From positions 124,001-188,000 of the forward strand of contig JAXGZG010000005.1 of NCBI GenBank assembly GCA_040771825.1: DNA of 64,000 bases, in the 5' to 3' direction. A model generated the notes under the pieces. It did no database searches and had not been told where the DNA came from. It worked only from the letters and a program-made list of their open reading frames with translations. Position numbers and translations under genes: made by a program. Shown here one piece after another: positions 1-8,810 of this stretch; the stretch's first letter is position 1; every line of letters begins with the position of its first letter. This stretch comes from JAXGZG01 sp040771825. Lineage in GTDB: Bacteria > Bacillota > Sulfobacillia > Fermentithermobacillales > Fermentithermobacillaceae.

Positions 1-2
1 GC

Positions 3-3000
3 GGTACCCTTGTGTCATCCAAAACCACCGTCAAAAATGACGGTCGCGGTACGCTATACATAAGCGGGGGAACAGTCAGAAATACCGACACGAATGGCTC
101 ATCCAACGCGCTGTATAACAACAGTACTGCCGTCGTCAGCGGGGGCGTAATCACCTCGGACAGCTCGTGTGCCATCTTGACAATGTACAGACTGACTCTC
201 AAAGGCGACTGTCAAGTCGGCGCCCCAAACGGAACGGCTGTAGGTTCCAACACTAATACCAAGGCCAACAGCGAGATCATTATCCGAGAAAACGCATCGA
301 TCACCGGGAAGACCACCGGCGTTGAGGCTTCCGCCGCCAACGGAAGCGGCGGAACTTCCACGCTGACAATCACAGGCGGTAGCATTTCCGGAAACACCCG
401 TGCCGTGAAGACCTCCGCAAATACAGAAATTTCCGGCGGCACCCTTTCTGCGTCCGGCTCGAGCAGTACCAACAGTTTCGCGCTTGAATGTTCCGGCGGT
501 GCCACGGTAAATATCAGCAGCGGTGAGCTCATTGCGGACAGCGAGAGAAACTCCGCCTATGGGATATATAATAAAGGTTCTACCGTCAATTTTTCCGGCG
601 GCAGTGTGGTGGCTGGTTGTACCACATCAGATGCTGTGAGGGTGTACGGCATTTATAATTATGATAATGCCACAACCAATATTAGCGGCGGCTCCGTCAC
701 CGCCAAGACAGACGTCAGCGCCCCGAATGCGCTAATATACGGGCTTCATAACAAAAACTCCACCGCCAACATCACCGGAGGCACCATTTCGAGCGAAGGA
801 TCCAACAACGCGGCTTTCGCCGTGTACGATGAGGAAAGCGCGTCACCCAAGGGGGTTTTCATCCGCGACACGTCCGTTCTAAGATCCGTGTCGCCGAATA
901 CCGTCCGTCTGGAGAAGAGGGCTACGGATTCAGGCGCGCTCACCTATTTCGGAACTTCATTTTACTCCAATGCGAATGCTGTGGTTACCATTCAGGGTGC
1001 GCAAGACGAAGCAGCTGCCGCTTATGTAATAGACGGCAGCAACTTTGCCAACGCACAGGCATGCGCCCTGCCGGACGCAGGGTACGGCTCACCCCGGTGG
1101 ACAAGCGACGCCGAAAGGACAAATATCCTCAGCGAGGCAAGCCCCGCCTCTCTCTCGACCCTGATGGCTGGTGGAAGTGCCTCGGTCTATCTCAGCGTGA
1201 AACGGATCTATACGGTCACAGTGAATCAGGGCGCTTACGGCACCGCGGGGGCCGACGTGAGCAGCCTGGCCGCAGGCGAGATCGTGACGCTGACCGCAAC
1301 ACCGCATTACGGCTACTCCTTTGCCGGATGGACTTCTGCCTCCGGCGTAGCCTTTACGGATGCCTCCGCCCCGAACACCACCTTCACCATGCCCGCGAAT
1401 GCGGTAGCGGTTACGGCAAACTGGAGGGCAAATCAATATACCGTGACCTTCTCCCCAAACGGGGGCTCGGAAGTCTCACCGATAACGCAAGATTACAATA
1501 CGAAGATTACTTCCGCACCCTACACGGGAAAGCCGGGATATACCTTTGCGGGCTGGTTTGCCGACGAGGGGCTTAACACGGCGGTTGGCTTTCCTTATAT
1601 CATTGCCGGGAGTACAACCCTCTACGCCAAATGGACTCCAAATACATACACGCTGACATTCGACAGTAACGGTGGCTCCGCGGAGACCGCTATAACGGCC
1701 GCATACGGGGATGCCTTAACTCTTCCGACGCCCACGCGCCCAAATTTCGCATTTAGTGGATGGTATGAGAGCGAGACGGGCAACAACGGCAGCGGCATGG
1801 AGTTTACCGCGGCGGCAATGCCTGACCTGGGTGCCGATGGAACTACGAAGACTCTTTACGCAAAGTGGACAGCCAAAGAGGAAATCGGTTATGCCCCGGC
1901 GCCTCAGTCCTATACCTACGGCACACCCGGCGCGGCATATACCGTAAGCCATCTATCGCTGTCCGGATTCACTGTGCAATACGATGCCGACAGCGCTTGG
2001 ACAGCAACGCCGCCGACGGAGGCGGGGTCGTACAACGTCCGTATCACCCGTGCGGAGGATACAACATACGCCTCTTACGACTCGGGAACGCTTGACGACC
2101 ACTTTGCAATTAACCCTGCAACACTTACGGTCACGATCAGGTCCGGACTCACTATTACAAAGGCTTATGACGAAAATGCGACGGTTGACGGCGTTCAGAG
2201 CGACTGGCTCCTCGTCAACGGGCTGAAGAACGGCGAGACGGCAACAGCCGGCGGCACATGGAGCTACGCCAACGCCGACGCAGGAACCGGCAAGGCGGTC
2301 AATATCACCGGCATCAGCATTACCTACGGAACCGCGAGCAGCGGCAACTACACCTACACGCCCGCCTCGCTTTCCACGACGGGCGAAATCACCAATGCAT
2401 CCCAGCCGGTGACGAGCGTAACGATTAACTACGCGGCAGAAATCGCTGATACCACCGTGCTCATGGAATACAGCGCAAACGGAACAGACTGGACTGACTG
2501 CACCGCGGATATGGTTATCGCCTCCGGCTGGTTTGGTGACAACGTGTACTTCCGATTGAAAGCCAAACCCAATTACGACGCCGGCGCGACGCAGACGCTA
2601 AGTATCCCCGCAAGACCGACGACTCCCGCTGCGACGGGAACAGATGAAACCTTCTTCGGGCAGGGTAACGGTTCCATATCGGGCGTAAGCGCCGTAATGG
2701 AGTACAAAGCCGGAGCGGACGGAAGCTGGCAGAACGTCACCGGCACGGAACCAACCGGCCTTACGGCGGGGACCTATCACATCCGCGTAATGGCGACGGA
2801 AAGTAGCTTCAAAAGCCTTGAGCAGGAGCTTATTCTGCAAAACGGCCCGAAACTTACCGTGACCTTTGACGCGCAGGGCGGAAGCGCCGTGGACAGCTGC
2901 ACCGACTTGAGCTATGGCACCTTGCTGCGGGAACCCGCCGCTCCCACAAGGGAGGGCTACACTTTCGCCGGCTGGCATAAGGAAAGCACGCTTGAAAACG

Positions 3001-4217
3001 CCTGGGATTTCGAAACTGACAGGGTGACGGCAAACATCACCGTTTGGGCGAAGTGGACGCGTAACCCCGATGACAGCGAAGGCACAGTCACGCAACAACC
3101 CAAAACCATCACCGTTACCGAGACGTCGAGCAGCCTGTTCATGGGGAGCGAAGGGCATATCAGCGCCAGCGCCGATATGGATAAGGCCTTTGCAAGTTCG
3201 GTCGAGGTGAAGGTCACCGATACCAAGGAGGACAAAGCAGTATTCGGCTTTGCCGCCGGCGTTGAGGTTTACCCATTTGATATCTCCCTGTACATCAAAG
3301 GCACAAACCAAAAAACAGAGCCGGCGGCAGGCTATTCGGTAATAATCTCTTTGCCGGTGCCCAAAAGCCTCTTGGATGTAAAGGATCTTATCTCCGTCGT
3401 GCACAAGTCCGGAAGCGGCGCCGTGTCGACGCTGGCTTCAAGGCTTGAGCAGAAAAACGGCGCCTGGTACCTCACGTTCGAGGCGACGGAGTTCTCGCCC
3501 TACGCGCTGGTGGTTAGAAACGCCGGAAGCTACGACGAGTCGGCGGGTGTGCCGTATTATCTTGATGCGGAAGGAAGCAGGGTGTTCATCGGTTTTGCGG
3601 CAAACGGCAGATATATCTCCCCCGAAGGCGTGAGCGTGTATGCGGCACAGAACGGTAAGAGCTTCACGGATGTCTCTGGGCACTGGGCGCAAAGCTATAT
3701 CGGCTTTGTAACCGAGCGTGAGCTGTTCCTCGGCACAGGGGGCAATGCCTTCTCCCCGGATGCCGGGATGACCCGCGCCATGTTCGCGACTGTCGTGGGG
3801 CGGCTTTACGAACGCAGCTACGGTGAAATCGACGCCCCGAATACCCACACCTTCACCGACTGCGACTATTCCGATTATTACGGCAAATACGTGGACTGGG
3901 CGGCGAAGAACGGTATCATCGCGGGCTATGGAAACGGGGTCTTCGGCCCGGACGACTCCATCACCAGGGAGCAGATGGCGGCGATCCTGTATCGCTTCGC
4001 AGACTTCCTCAGGGTGTTGCCGAATGATATGGATGCTACGCTTGATTATCTCGATGCGGGCAGCATTTCGAACTATGCGAAAGACGCGGCGCTCTACTGC
4101 CAGACTACCGGCGTCATCGGCGGACGCACCGGCGGGGTGTTTGCTCCGCAGGAAACCGGTACCCGTGCCGAAGTCGCGACGATAGTAAAGAGATTCGTTG
4201 AGTCAGTTGTGAAATAG
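3..4217 (+). CDS. SLH-anchored surface protein with InlB-type repeats (5' partial)
   Basis: Very large cell-surface protein, open at the left edge of the window, so the signal peptide and true start are missing. The first third is a low-complexity repeat rich in ISGG, SGGT and NISGG motifs, typical of right-handed beta-helix adhesin-like segments. Around residues 400-620 come a GYSFAGW-type bacterial repeat and two InlB B (Listeria-Bacteroides) repeats ending in LYAKW; a further copy ends in VWAKW near residue 1020. The last ~200 residues are three SLH domains (FTDVSGHWAQ, FTDCDYSDYYGKYVDWA, then a weaker third with GVIGGRTGG), which in this family bind pyruvylated secondary wall polymer. It probably acts outside the cell as an adhesin or S-layer-associated protein. 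Its ligand cannot be read from sequence. Confidence 0.9.
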   Translation, partial: GTLVSSKTTVKNDGRGTLYISGGTVRNTDTNGSSNALYNNSTAVVSGGVITSDSSCAILTMYRLTLKGDCQVGAPNGTAVGSNTNTKANSEIIIRENASITGKTTGVEASAANGSGGTSTLTITGGSISGNTRAVKTSANTEISGGTLSASGSSSTNSFALECSGGATVNISSGELIADSERNSAYGIYNKGSTVNFSGGSVVAGCTTSDAVRVYGIYNYDNATTNISGGSVTAKTDVSAPNALIYGLHNKNSTANITGGTISSEGSNNAAFAVYDEESASPKGVFIRDTSVLRSVSPNTVRLEKRATDSGALTYFGTSFYSNANAVVTIQGAQDEAAAAYVIDGSNFANAQACALPDAGYGSPRWTSDAERTNILSEASPASLSTLMAGGSASVYLSVKRIYTVTVNQGAYGTAGADVSSLAAGEIVTLTATPHYGYSFAGWTSASGVAFTDASAPNTTFTMPANAVAVTANWRANQYTVTFSPNGGSEVSPITQDYNTKITSAPYTGKPGYTFAGWFADEGLNTAVGFPYIIAGSTTLYAKWTPNTYTLTFDSNGGSAETAITAAYGDALTLPTPTRPNFAFSGWYESETGNNGSGMEFTAAAMPDLGADGTTKTLYAKWTAKEEIGYAPAPQSYTYGTPGAAYTVSHLSLSGFTVQYDADSAWTATPPTEAGSYNVRITRAEDTTYASYDSGTLDDHFAINPATLTVTIRSGLTITKAYDENATVDGVQSDWLLVNGLKNGETATAGGTWSYANADAGTGKAVNITGISITYGTASSGNYTYTPASLSTTGEITNASQPVTSVTINYAAEIADTTVLMEYSANGTDWTDCTADMVIASGWFGDNVYFRLKAKPNYDAGATQTLSIPARPTTPAATGTDETFFGQGNGSISGVSAVMEYKAGADGSWQNVTGTEPTGLTAGTYHIRVMATESSFKSLEQELILQNGPKLTVTFDAQGGSAVDSCTDLSYGTLLREPAAPTREGYTFAGWHKESTLENAWDFETDRVTANITVWAKWTRNPDDSEGTVTQQPKTITVTETSSSLFMGSEGHISASADMDKAFASSVEVKVTDTKEDKAVFGFAAGVEVYPFDISLYIKGTNQKTEPAAGYSVIISLPVPKSLLDVKDLISVVHKSGSGAVSTLASRLEQKNGAWYLTFEATEFSPYALVVRNAGSYDESAGVPYYLDAEGSRVFIGFAANGRYISPEGVSVYAAQNGKSFTDVSGHWAQSYIGFVTERELFLGTGGNAFSPDAGMTRAMFATVVGRLYERSYGEIDAPNTHTFTDCDYSDYYGKYVDWAAKNGIIAGYGNGVFGPDDSITREQMAAILYRFADFLRVLPNDMDATLDYLDAGSISNYAKDAALYCQTTGVIGGRTGGVFAPQETGTRAEVATIVKRFVESVVK

Positions 4218-4292
4218 GCGCGCTATAGGCACCTCAATCATATGTTCCTTGCGGAAGATTATCGCCGCGGACGGCCAAAAGGGAGGTGAGTC

Positions 4293-4394
4293 TTGAAGCT
4301 TAACCGCCGCGACGCTGAGTGTTCTATCGGCCCGTGCGGCTGCAATCAACTCATCGCAGACAGTTCCGGTCTTCCGGGGCCATGCCCGGACTGA
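4293..4394 (+). CDS. possible 33-residue cysteine-rich small ORF
   Basis: Within the roughly 400-base gap between the surface protein and the M24 peptidase there is a strong ribosome binding site (GGGAGGTGAG, 4281-4290) followed by a TTG start at 4293. The ORF gives 33 residues with four cysteines, including a GPCGC motif, and ends at TGA 4392. The spacing of the site to the start is short (2-5 bases depending on pairing). No family is recognised. The rest of the 4218-4616 gap shows nothing I can name. The main support is the Shine-Dalgarno sequence, so this is tentative. Confidence 0.25.
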   Translation: MKLNRRDAECSIGPCGCNQLIADSSGLPGPCPD

Positions 4395-4616
4395 CAGCTC
4401 ACTCGTGAAGTCTCCCCTTCTCGATGGGCTGTCGAAAGCCCTTTATGGTACGCCGCGGCTAGAAGACTTCCGAGAAGAGGCGATCCGCAATCGGCGCTTG
4501 GGACTGAGGTTACTCATCCTCGCAGGCCAAGCATGTTATGCTGCATATTTGGGCGACATCGGCTCACCGGAGGACCGGCTATGAGCCCGTTCAAACTGGT
4601 GCCTTGAGTGTCGCCT

Positions 4617-5858
4617 CTACCTTGCCATCACGGCCTCAATCTCGGCAATCGTTCTGGGAATACCGCGTGAAAGGTTCTCACAACCGTCCTGGGTGACCAG
4701 GCAGTTGTCCTCAAGGCGGAACCCGATGCCCCATTCCTCGCAATAGATACCGACATCAACACAAAAGATCATCCCGGGCTGCAGCGAGCCGCCGCGTACG
4801 ACGTCATCGTGGACATCAAGGCCGACATGATGCGCTCCGCCGTGCCACATCAGTTTTCCGACCTCGTCATAAGTATCAACCAGGCCAAGCTGATGCAGAA
4901 GCTCGTAGTTGTACTCGCGCGCAAGACGATCCACGTCCGAGTGCGGCATACCCGGCCGAATTATCGAGAACATGTGGTCTGATGTACGCAGCGCGCACTC
5001 ATACAAGAGACGTTGGCGCTCAGTGAATCTGCCATCACATGGCCAAGCACGGGAGACATCGTTGACCATGCCTTCCCAACGCGCGCCGACATCGTTTAAC
5101 ACCATATCGCCTGCTTGCGCCTGCCCGGTGTAAGAGTAGTAATGGATGCAGAAGTTGTTCGCGCCGGCGCTGATGATAGGCGGAAAACCTGGCTCCAGTA
5201 CACCGTGGTCCGTAAGCACGTGGTCAAAGATAGCTTTGTACTGGTATTCCCACATGCCGGGGCGCGAGGCGCGCATCATGGCCTCAATAGCTTGCCCGGT
5301 GATGCGGATGGATTCGCGCATGGCCTCAATCTCGCACGGTTCTTTTATCGCACGCGCCTGACTAAAGCGCAGATGGATATTGTTGATGGGCAAAGCTGGG
5401 TACTCGTCTCGGCATCTGCGAGCGAAACGGTGCTCAGCATTAGGCGGCTCATCGGCGGTAAGCTTGGTTAGGTCCAGGTATACCCGTTGGAAGTGACCGC
5501 CCATGGCGCGGGAATGGAACTCGCGTTTGAACTGGTCGACATAAGCGATATGCAACACACCGGAGATGGCAGTGCATTCCTCCGCCTTGAGGCGCCTGCC
5601 AGACCACCTTTCTGCGAGCGGGTCCGGGCGCTGAATGTAGAGCGTCTCCGAGACAGTTCCTGCCCGTTTCTCAGCCAGGAACATGATTCCATCTTCGTCG
5701 CAGCCAGTCGCATAAAGAAAGTTTCGGTTACAGAAAAAGCGGTAGTACTGATCAGAACTTTGGCGGGGCGCATGTCCCGAGAAAAGCAGCAATAACGAGT
5801 CATCTTCCATGTCCTTATAGATGCGTTGGCGGTTACCGACATAATAGGTTCGGTCCAC
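4617..5858 (-). CDS. M24B (Xaa-Pro aminopeptidase-like) metallopeptidase
   Basis: Cytoplasmic creatinase/aminopeptidase P-fold hydrolase of 413 residues, expected to cleave X-Pro bonds or a related substrate. The N-terminal ~170 residues match the creatinase N-domain. The catalytic half carries NDVGARWEGMVND (two Asp ligands 11 residues apart), the His motif HGGAHHVGLDVH and the final Glu motif FRLEDNCLVT. The usual first Glu ligand motif (IEPGIY) reads VDVGIY here, an acidic but unusual Glu-to-Asp replacement. The ATG at 5858 follows a GGAGG site about 5868-5872. It lies just downstream of a decayed gene set on the same strand. Family certain; exact substrate unknown. Confidence 0.85.
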   Translation of the reverse strand: MDRTYYVGNRQRIYKDMEDDSLLLLFSGHAPRQSSDQYYRFFCNRNFLYATGCDEDGIMFLAEKRAGTVSETLYIQRPDPLAERWSGRRLKAEECTAISGVLHIAYVDQFKREFHSRAMGGHFQRVYLDLTKLTADEPPNAEHRFARRCRDEYPALPINNIHLRFSQARAIKEPCEIEAMRESIRITGQAIEAMMRASRPGMWEYQYKAIFDHVLTDHGVLEPGFPPIISAGANNFCIHYYSYTGQAQAGDMVLNDVGARWEGMVNDVSRAWPCDGRFTERQRLLYECALRTSDHMFSIIRPGMPHSDVDRLAREYNYELLHQLGLVDTYDEVGKLMWHGGAHHVGLDVHDDVVRGGSLQPGMIFCVDVGIYCEEWGIGFRLEDNCLVTQDGCENLSRGIPRTIAEIEAVMAR

Positions 5859-5949
5859 GGTTAAAGGCCTCCTCCAAGTCTTTCTTGTCGATTTGGAATG
5901 GACTAGCGCAGTAACACTTCCCCTCGCGCGGCGGCAAATCCTTGAGTTG

Positions 5950-6420
5950 AGATCATGGTTGCCAGATCGAAGCGCTGTGCCTCGCCACTCGGGAGATAGT
6001 CTTGAGTAAGGTAGTCCTGGTAGATGTACTCGATATCAAGTCCCTGCTCGGTTGCGGCTCGACGGGCGTACTCGATTGACGCCTAGAATAATCGATCCCC
6101 GTAACCTTGAGACCCCTCTTAGCCAGCCGACTTGTGTAGAGACCAGGCCCGCAGCCTAGGTCTAGCACGCGGTCACCGGGCCTAAGGCGGAAATGCCCTA
6201 CAAGCCAATCGCAGGTCAAGTCTATTGTGGCAGGCTTCCGACTGGCCGCGTCGATCTCCGGGTCCAGGTGCGCCTTCAGCATCTCGGAGGAGATGTGAGG
6301 ATCGTCCCAGAACAAGGGCTCACCAGGCTCAAACAGCGTGGGTCTCTTGTCCAGGTTCCTAAGCTTACCTATTAGGAGCCCTCCATCGTTGCCGGTTGCT
6401 CTCCCGCCTATGTTCATCAT
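5950..6420 (-). pseudogene. class I SAM-dependent methyltransferase, frameshifted
   Basis: The first ~115 residues end in a standard SAM-binding motif I, VLDLGCGPGLYTSRLA, followed by VTGIDYSR. Directly after this, near 6080, the frame breaks. Shifting frame restores typical methyltransferase sequence (SIEYARRAATEQG, then IEYIYQDYLTQDY, then FDLATMIS) down to about 5955. A single-base indel therefore splits the gene, and the remainder stops early compared with the family's usual ~250 residues. The start overlaps the stop of the next upstream gene by four bases (ATGA, 6417-6420), so it was once translated as part of that operon. Substrate unknown. Confidence 0.75.
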
Positions 6421-7139
6421 CGCTCAAAACCTCCTGTACGCATGTTTCGCCAGAATCGGACGGCGAGCAACCCGGTGATGGCGTCAAGAACCGGACCCCA
6501 AGCCATAAAGCCGACAGCCGAAATCGGGCTGGCCAGCACGAGCCCGAGAGCGCTTGTTAGGCCGAGCGCGCCGTAGGTAATGAACAGCCCGCGCAGCCAC
6601 CGATCAACTGTTGTTGCAGTAAAGAGCGGAGCAGCGCATAGGGCAGCAATGCCCATGAAAAAACCCCAGCCAAGGATTTCTAGCGAGAACATAACGGAGT
6701 CTGATCCATATGGCAGGAATATCTTCAGTTCCTCTACCGCACCGCGAGTCATACCCTGTCTAATCACTGTGAGCTGGACATAGCGGTTAATGCTGACCAT
6801 CGCGGCAAACAAGACTGTAAAGACCAAAGCGCTAAGACTATACACATGCAGTGTGCGGGGCGAGGTCTCATGGACACAAGCCATCAGGATCACAAGAAGC
6901 GGAGCAGCAATAATCGTCACGATACCACCGAAGAGCTGCACAGGCTGGGTCGGTGGCATAACCAACTGTCCAAGAACCGCGAGTGCCCCCAACAAGGCGA
7001 CATAGGCAACGCCCACGACGGTAATTGCCAGGGCCGATAGGAAGCCAAGCCAGTCAACCGCAGATCCTTTCCTGTGAACCGCAGTGCGAGGAAGACCCTT
7101 GCGTGGCAACAGGTGAATCACTCCCTCGATTACCGTCAT
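6417..7139 (-). CDS. multi-pass membrane protein of unknown function
   Basis: Hydrophobic protein of about 240 residues with six or seven likely transmembrane segments (for example FLSALAITVVGVAYVALLGA and FGGIVTIIAAPLLVILMA). I use the ATG at 7139; the longer reading from 7241 runs into the oxidoreductase remnant upstream and adds a hydrophilic, Arg-rich stretch that looks non-coding. Its stop overlaps the methyltransferase start (ATGA), so the two were co-translated. No domain recognised. Being embedded between decayed genes, it may itself be non-functional. Confidence 0.55.
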   Translation of the reverse strand: MTVIEGVIHLLPRKGLPRTAVHRKGSAVDWLGFLSALAITVVGVAYVALLGALAVLGQLVMPPTQPVQLFGGIVTIIAAPLLVILMACVHETSPRTLHVYSLSALVFTVLFAAMVSINRYVQLTVIRQGMTRGAVEELKIFLPYGSDSVMFSLEILGWGFFMGIAALCAAPLFTATTVDRWLRGLFITYGALGLTSALGLVLASPISAVGFMAWGPVLDAITGLLAVRFWRNMRTGGFER

Positions 7140-7222
7140 TGCGTGGATGGTTCTGCCTATGACAGGCTGATTCCTCTGCGATCTCGACCGAAGGGCGGGC
7201 GGAAGGCGCGTCTCCGGCGGCC

Positions 7223-7612
7223 CTATTGGATGCACATCCAACTGACCCGCTTCGCCATCGCCATGATAGTCATGATAGACGGGTTCCCCAAAGACTTGGG
7301 GAACAGCGTCGCGTCCGACACATAGAGGTTCTCCGGTAGATGGCGGTGGTGAAAGGTTTGGGCCTCCTCAACAGTGAGCGGCAGCATCCCCCCAGGGTGT
7401 CCGCCGTTGATGGTGCCAAGGAATAGGCCGTCCTTGTTGACTCCCAGGCGGGCCCAGATATCAGTGCAGACGGCCACGGCCTCAAGCTTGTCGAAGTAGG
7501 GCGAAAGGATATAGCCATCTTGCTGGACGACGAAGGGCATCGTCATCTCCGTGTTCTGCATACTATCCGGCCACTTGACCGCCACAGTCAGCACAGGGTC
7601 AATAAAGAGCCT
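7223..7612 (-). pseudogene. GMC-type oxidoreductase, C-terminal remnant
   Basis: About 125 residues matching the C-terminal (GMC_oxred_C) part of glucose-methanol-choline family flavoenzymes. Seen directly: a hydrophobic strand LFIDPVLTVAVKWP, then GGHPGGMLPL and the terminal motif LYVSDATLFPKSLGNPSIMTIMA. The FAD-binding N-terminal GxGxxG domain, normally about 350 residues, is absent, and no in-frame start with a ribosome binding site precedes the fragment. It sits directly next to the fragment at 7599-7887, so a large internal deletion is likely. Non-functional. Confidence 0.75.
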
Positions 7613-7887
7613 GCTTTCGAGCCTCTTGCGGCGTGTTGACTCGTAGGGTACGCCTGAGCTCCCGGCCTAGTTGGCAGGCGTTTTGGTACAGATGATTCCG
7701 TATGGCCACCAAGTCTTGGCTCAACCCGATGGCCTTCTCGGCTTCTTCTTTGGTAAACAGAGTATGTTGCGCCAGCATCTTGTCGTACGGAGACCTGGAG
7801 GTGTCGGGAACCTGGGCGTGGAATGCGTCGGCCGTGAGTGTGAACAGCTGCCTCATAGGTCTGCAAAGATTTGATGATCAGGCTCAT
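7599..7887 (-). pseudogene. frameshifted N-terminal fragment, possibly partner of the GMC oxidoreductase
   Basis: The ATG at 7887 overlaps the stop of the upstream membrane gene (ATGA). Reading starts MSLIIKSLQTYEA and then appears to change frame near 7850 into LFTLTADAFHAQVPD and onward to 7599. The second piece has protein-like composition with alternating helices, while the first frame turns into Arg/Pro-rich sequence. It resembles the start of a small or N-terminal oxidoreductase module, but I cannot name the family. I interpret it as the 5' remnant left when most of a GMC oxidoreductase gene was deleted. Confidence 0.45.
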
Positions 7888-8201
7888 CTTGCCACATTCC
7901 TGGCCTTGATCTTGCCGTAGAAGCACAGGGCAACGAAGCCGAACAGCCCATCTATTAAGCAGTTAGCCAGGTAGATCAAATATGGCCCATGCGCTAGGAA
8001 CTGATACAGTGAGAGCGCGGCTGAAGCGAGTTTGGCATTGGCCAGCAAGAAAGGAAATTGCCCTTCATCGGGGTGACGGTACATCAGATAGGCCAAAAGC
8101 GTCACCAAGTACATGTAGGCCGCCGCCAGGATGAGGTAGAAACTCGCGCCAACGACCGGAGAGCGGTGAAAAGACTCGGTTCTGGGTTTGGGAATCGTCA
8201 A
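7884..8201 (-). CDS. small membrane protein
   Basis: About 105 residues with three likely transmembrane helices (FYLILAAAYMYLVTLLAYLMY, a middle segment around LASAALSLYQFLAHG, and CLIDGLFGFVALCFYG). The start chosen is TTG at 8201, whose TTGA overlaps the corrected stop (8198-8200) of the frameshifted upstream gene. This is the same coupling style used elsewhere in the window. Its stop overlaps the following fragment (ATGA). It is part of a five-gene operon that has largely decayed. No family recognised. Confidence 0.5.
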   Translation of the reverse strand: MTIPKPRTESFHRSPVVGASFYLILAAAYMYLVTLLAYLMYRHPDEGQFPFLLANAKLASAALSLYQFLAHGPYLIYLANCLIDGLFGFVALCFYGKIKARNVAR

Positions 8202-8652
8202 AGGGTTACATAGTACAAATACCTTCTCATGCTGCATCGGTCAGGGTCGTATAGGGTTGGGTCTCCAACTGACTGCGTGAAGGCGCTGCGATAGAGGCAT
8301 TCATTTCCCTCCTGCATGTACTCCTCACGGAGTTGGATGGCCGCCTGTCGTTTGCGCTGCATAAGCTCGTAATCGGAGGTCGATCCCTGCGGTACCGCTC
8401 GGCTAGACTTGCGCCGGCATCAGTCAGCCGGTACTCCCCGCCGGCCAAGACAAGAATCCCCTTTTCCCGTAGCAGTTGATAAGCATCGCGCCAATCTACT
8501 AGGAACTCACCGAAGTACTTCGAGGCCTCCTCTAGGTCCTTCGGGTAAAAACCGTAGCTGTTATTGTTAGGAGTCTCGATGGGTCTCTCCAGTTCTACTA
8601 CCGCTATCATGAGCTGAATCTCTGCTTCACTGAGGTTCGTCGTTGTCACCAC
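8198..8652 (-). pseudogene. winged-helix-like protein, frameshifted
   Basis: The first ~92 residues read as a helical protein with a winged-helix look (SEAEIQLMIAVVELERP, later LLREKGILVLAGGEYRLTDAG, the last resembling a wing followed by a helix). Near 8375 the frame breaks. A shifted frame continues naturally as YELMQRKRQAAIQLREEYMQ and ends YLYYVTL at a TGA at 8198. Reading straight through instead gives a Ser/Pro/Thr-rich tail without protein character. A one-base indel is the simplest explanation. It heads the decayed operon running down to 5.9 kb and could be its regulator. Confidence 0.6.
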
Positions 8653-8735
8653 CCATCCACTCTACGGGGGTCGGGTCCGAACAGCTTATGCGTCTCCGAC
8701 GGTTACTTTACCGCATTTGTATCGTAGAGTAACAC

Positions 8736-8765
8736 TGCAAAACATTGATCTGCAAAACATTGATC
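8736..8765. repeat. 15-bp tandem duplication upstream of a GNAT gene
   Basis: The 15-mer TGCAAAACATTGATC occurs twice head to tail (8736-8750, 8751-8765) in the leader of the acetyltransferase at 8811. A second acetyltransferase downstream has a different short tandem duplication in its own leader. Confidence 0.9.
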
Positions 8766-8810
8766 TGGTATCCGGCAGCCCCGATCGAATACGATTTCGG
8801 AGGGAACTTT

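Noticed and set aside
2598..3404. 268-codon open frame antisense to the SLH protein gene
   Set aside because: It lies entirely opposite a strongly supported gene with SLH and InlB repeats and has no family motif; the Arg/Cys/His-rich composition is typical of shadow frames.
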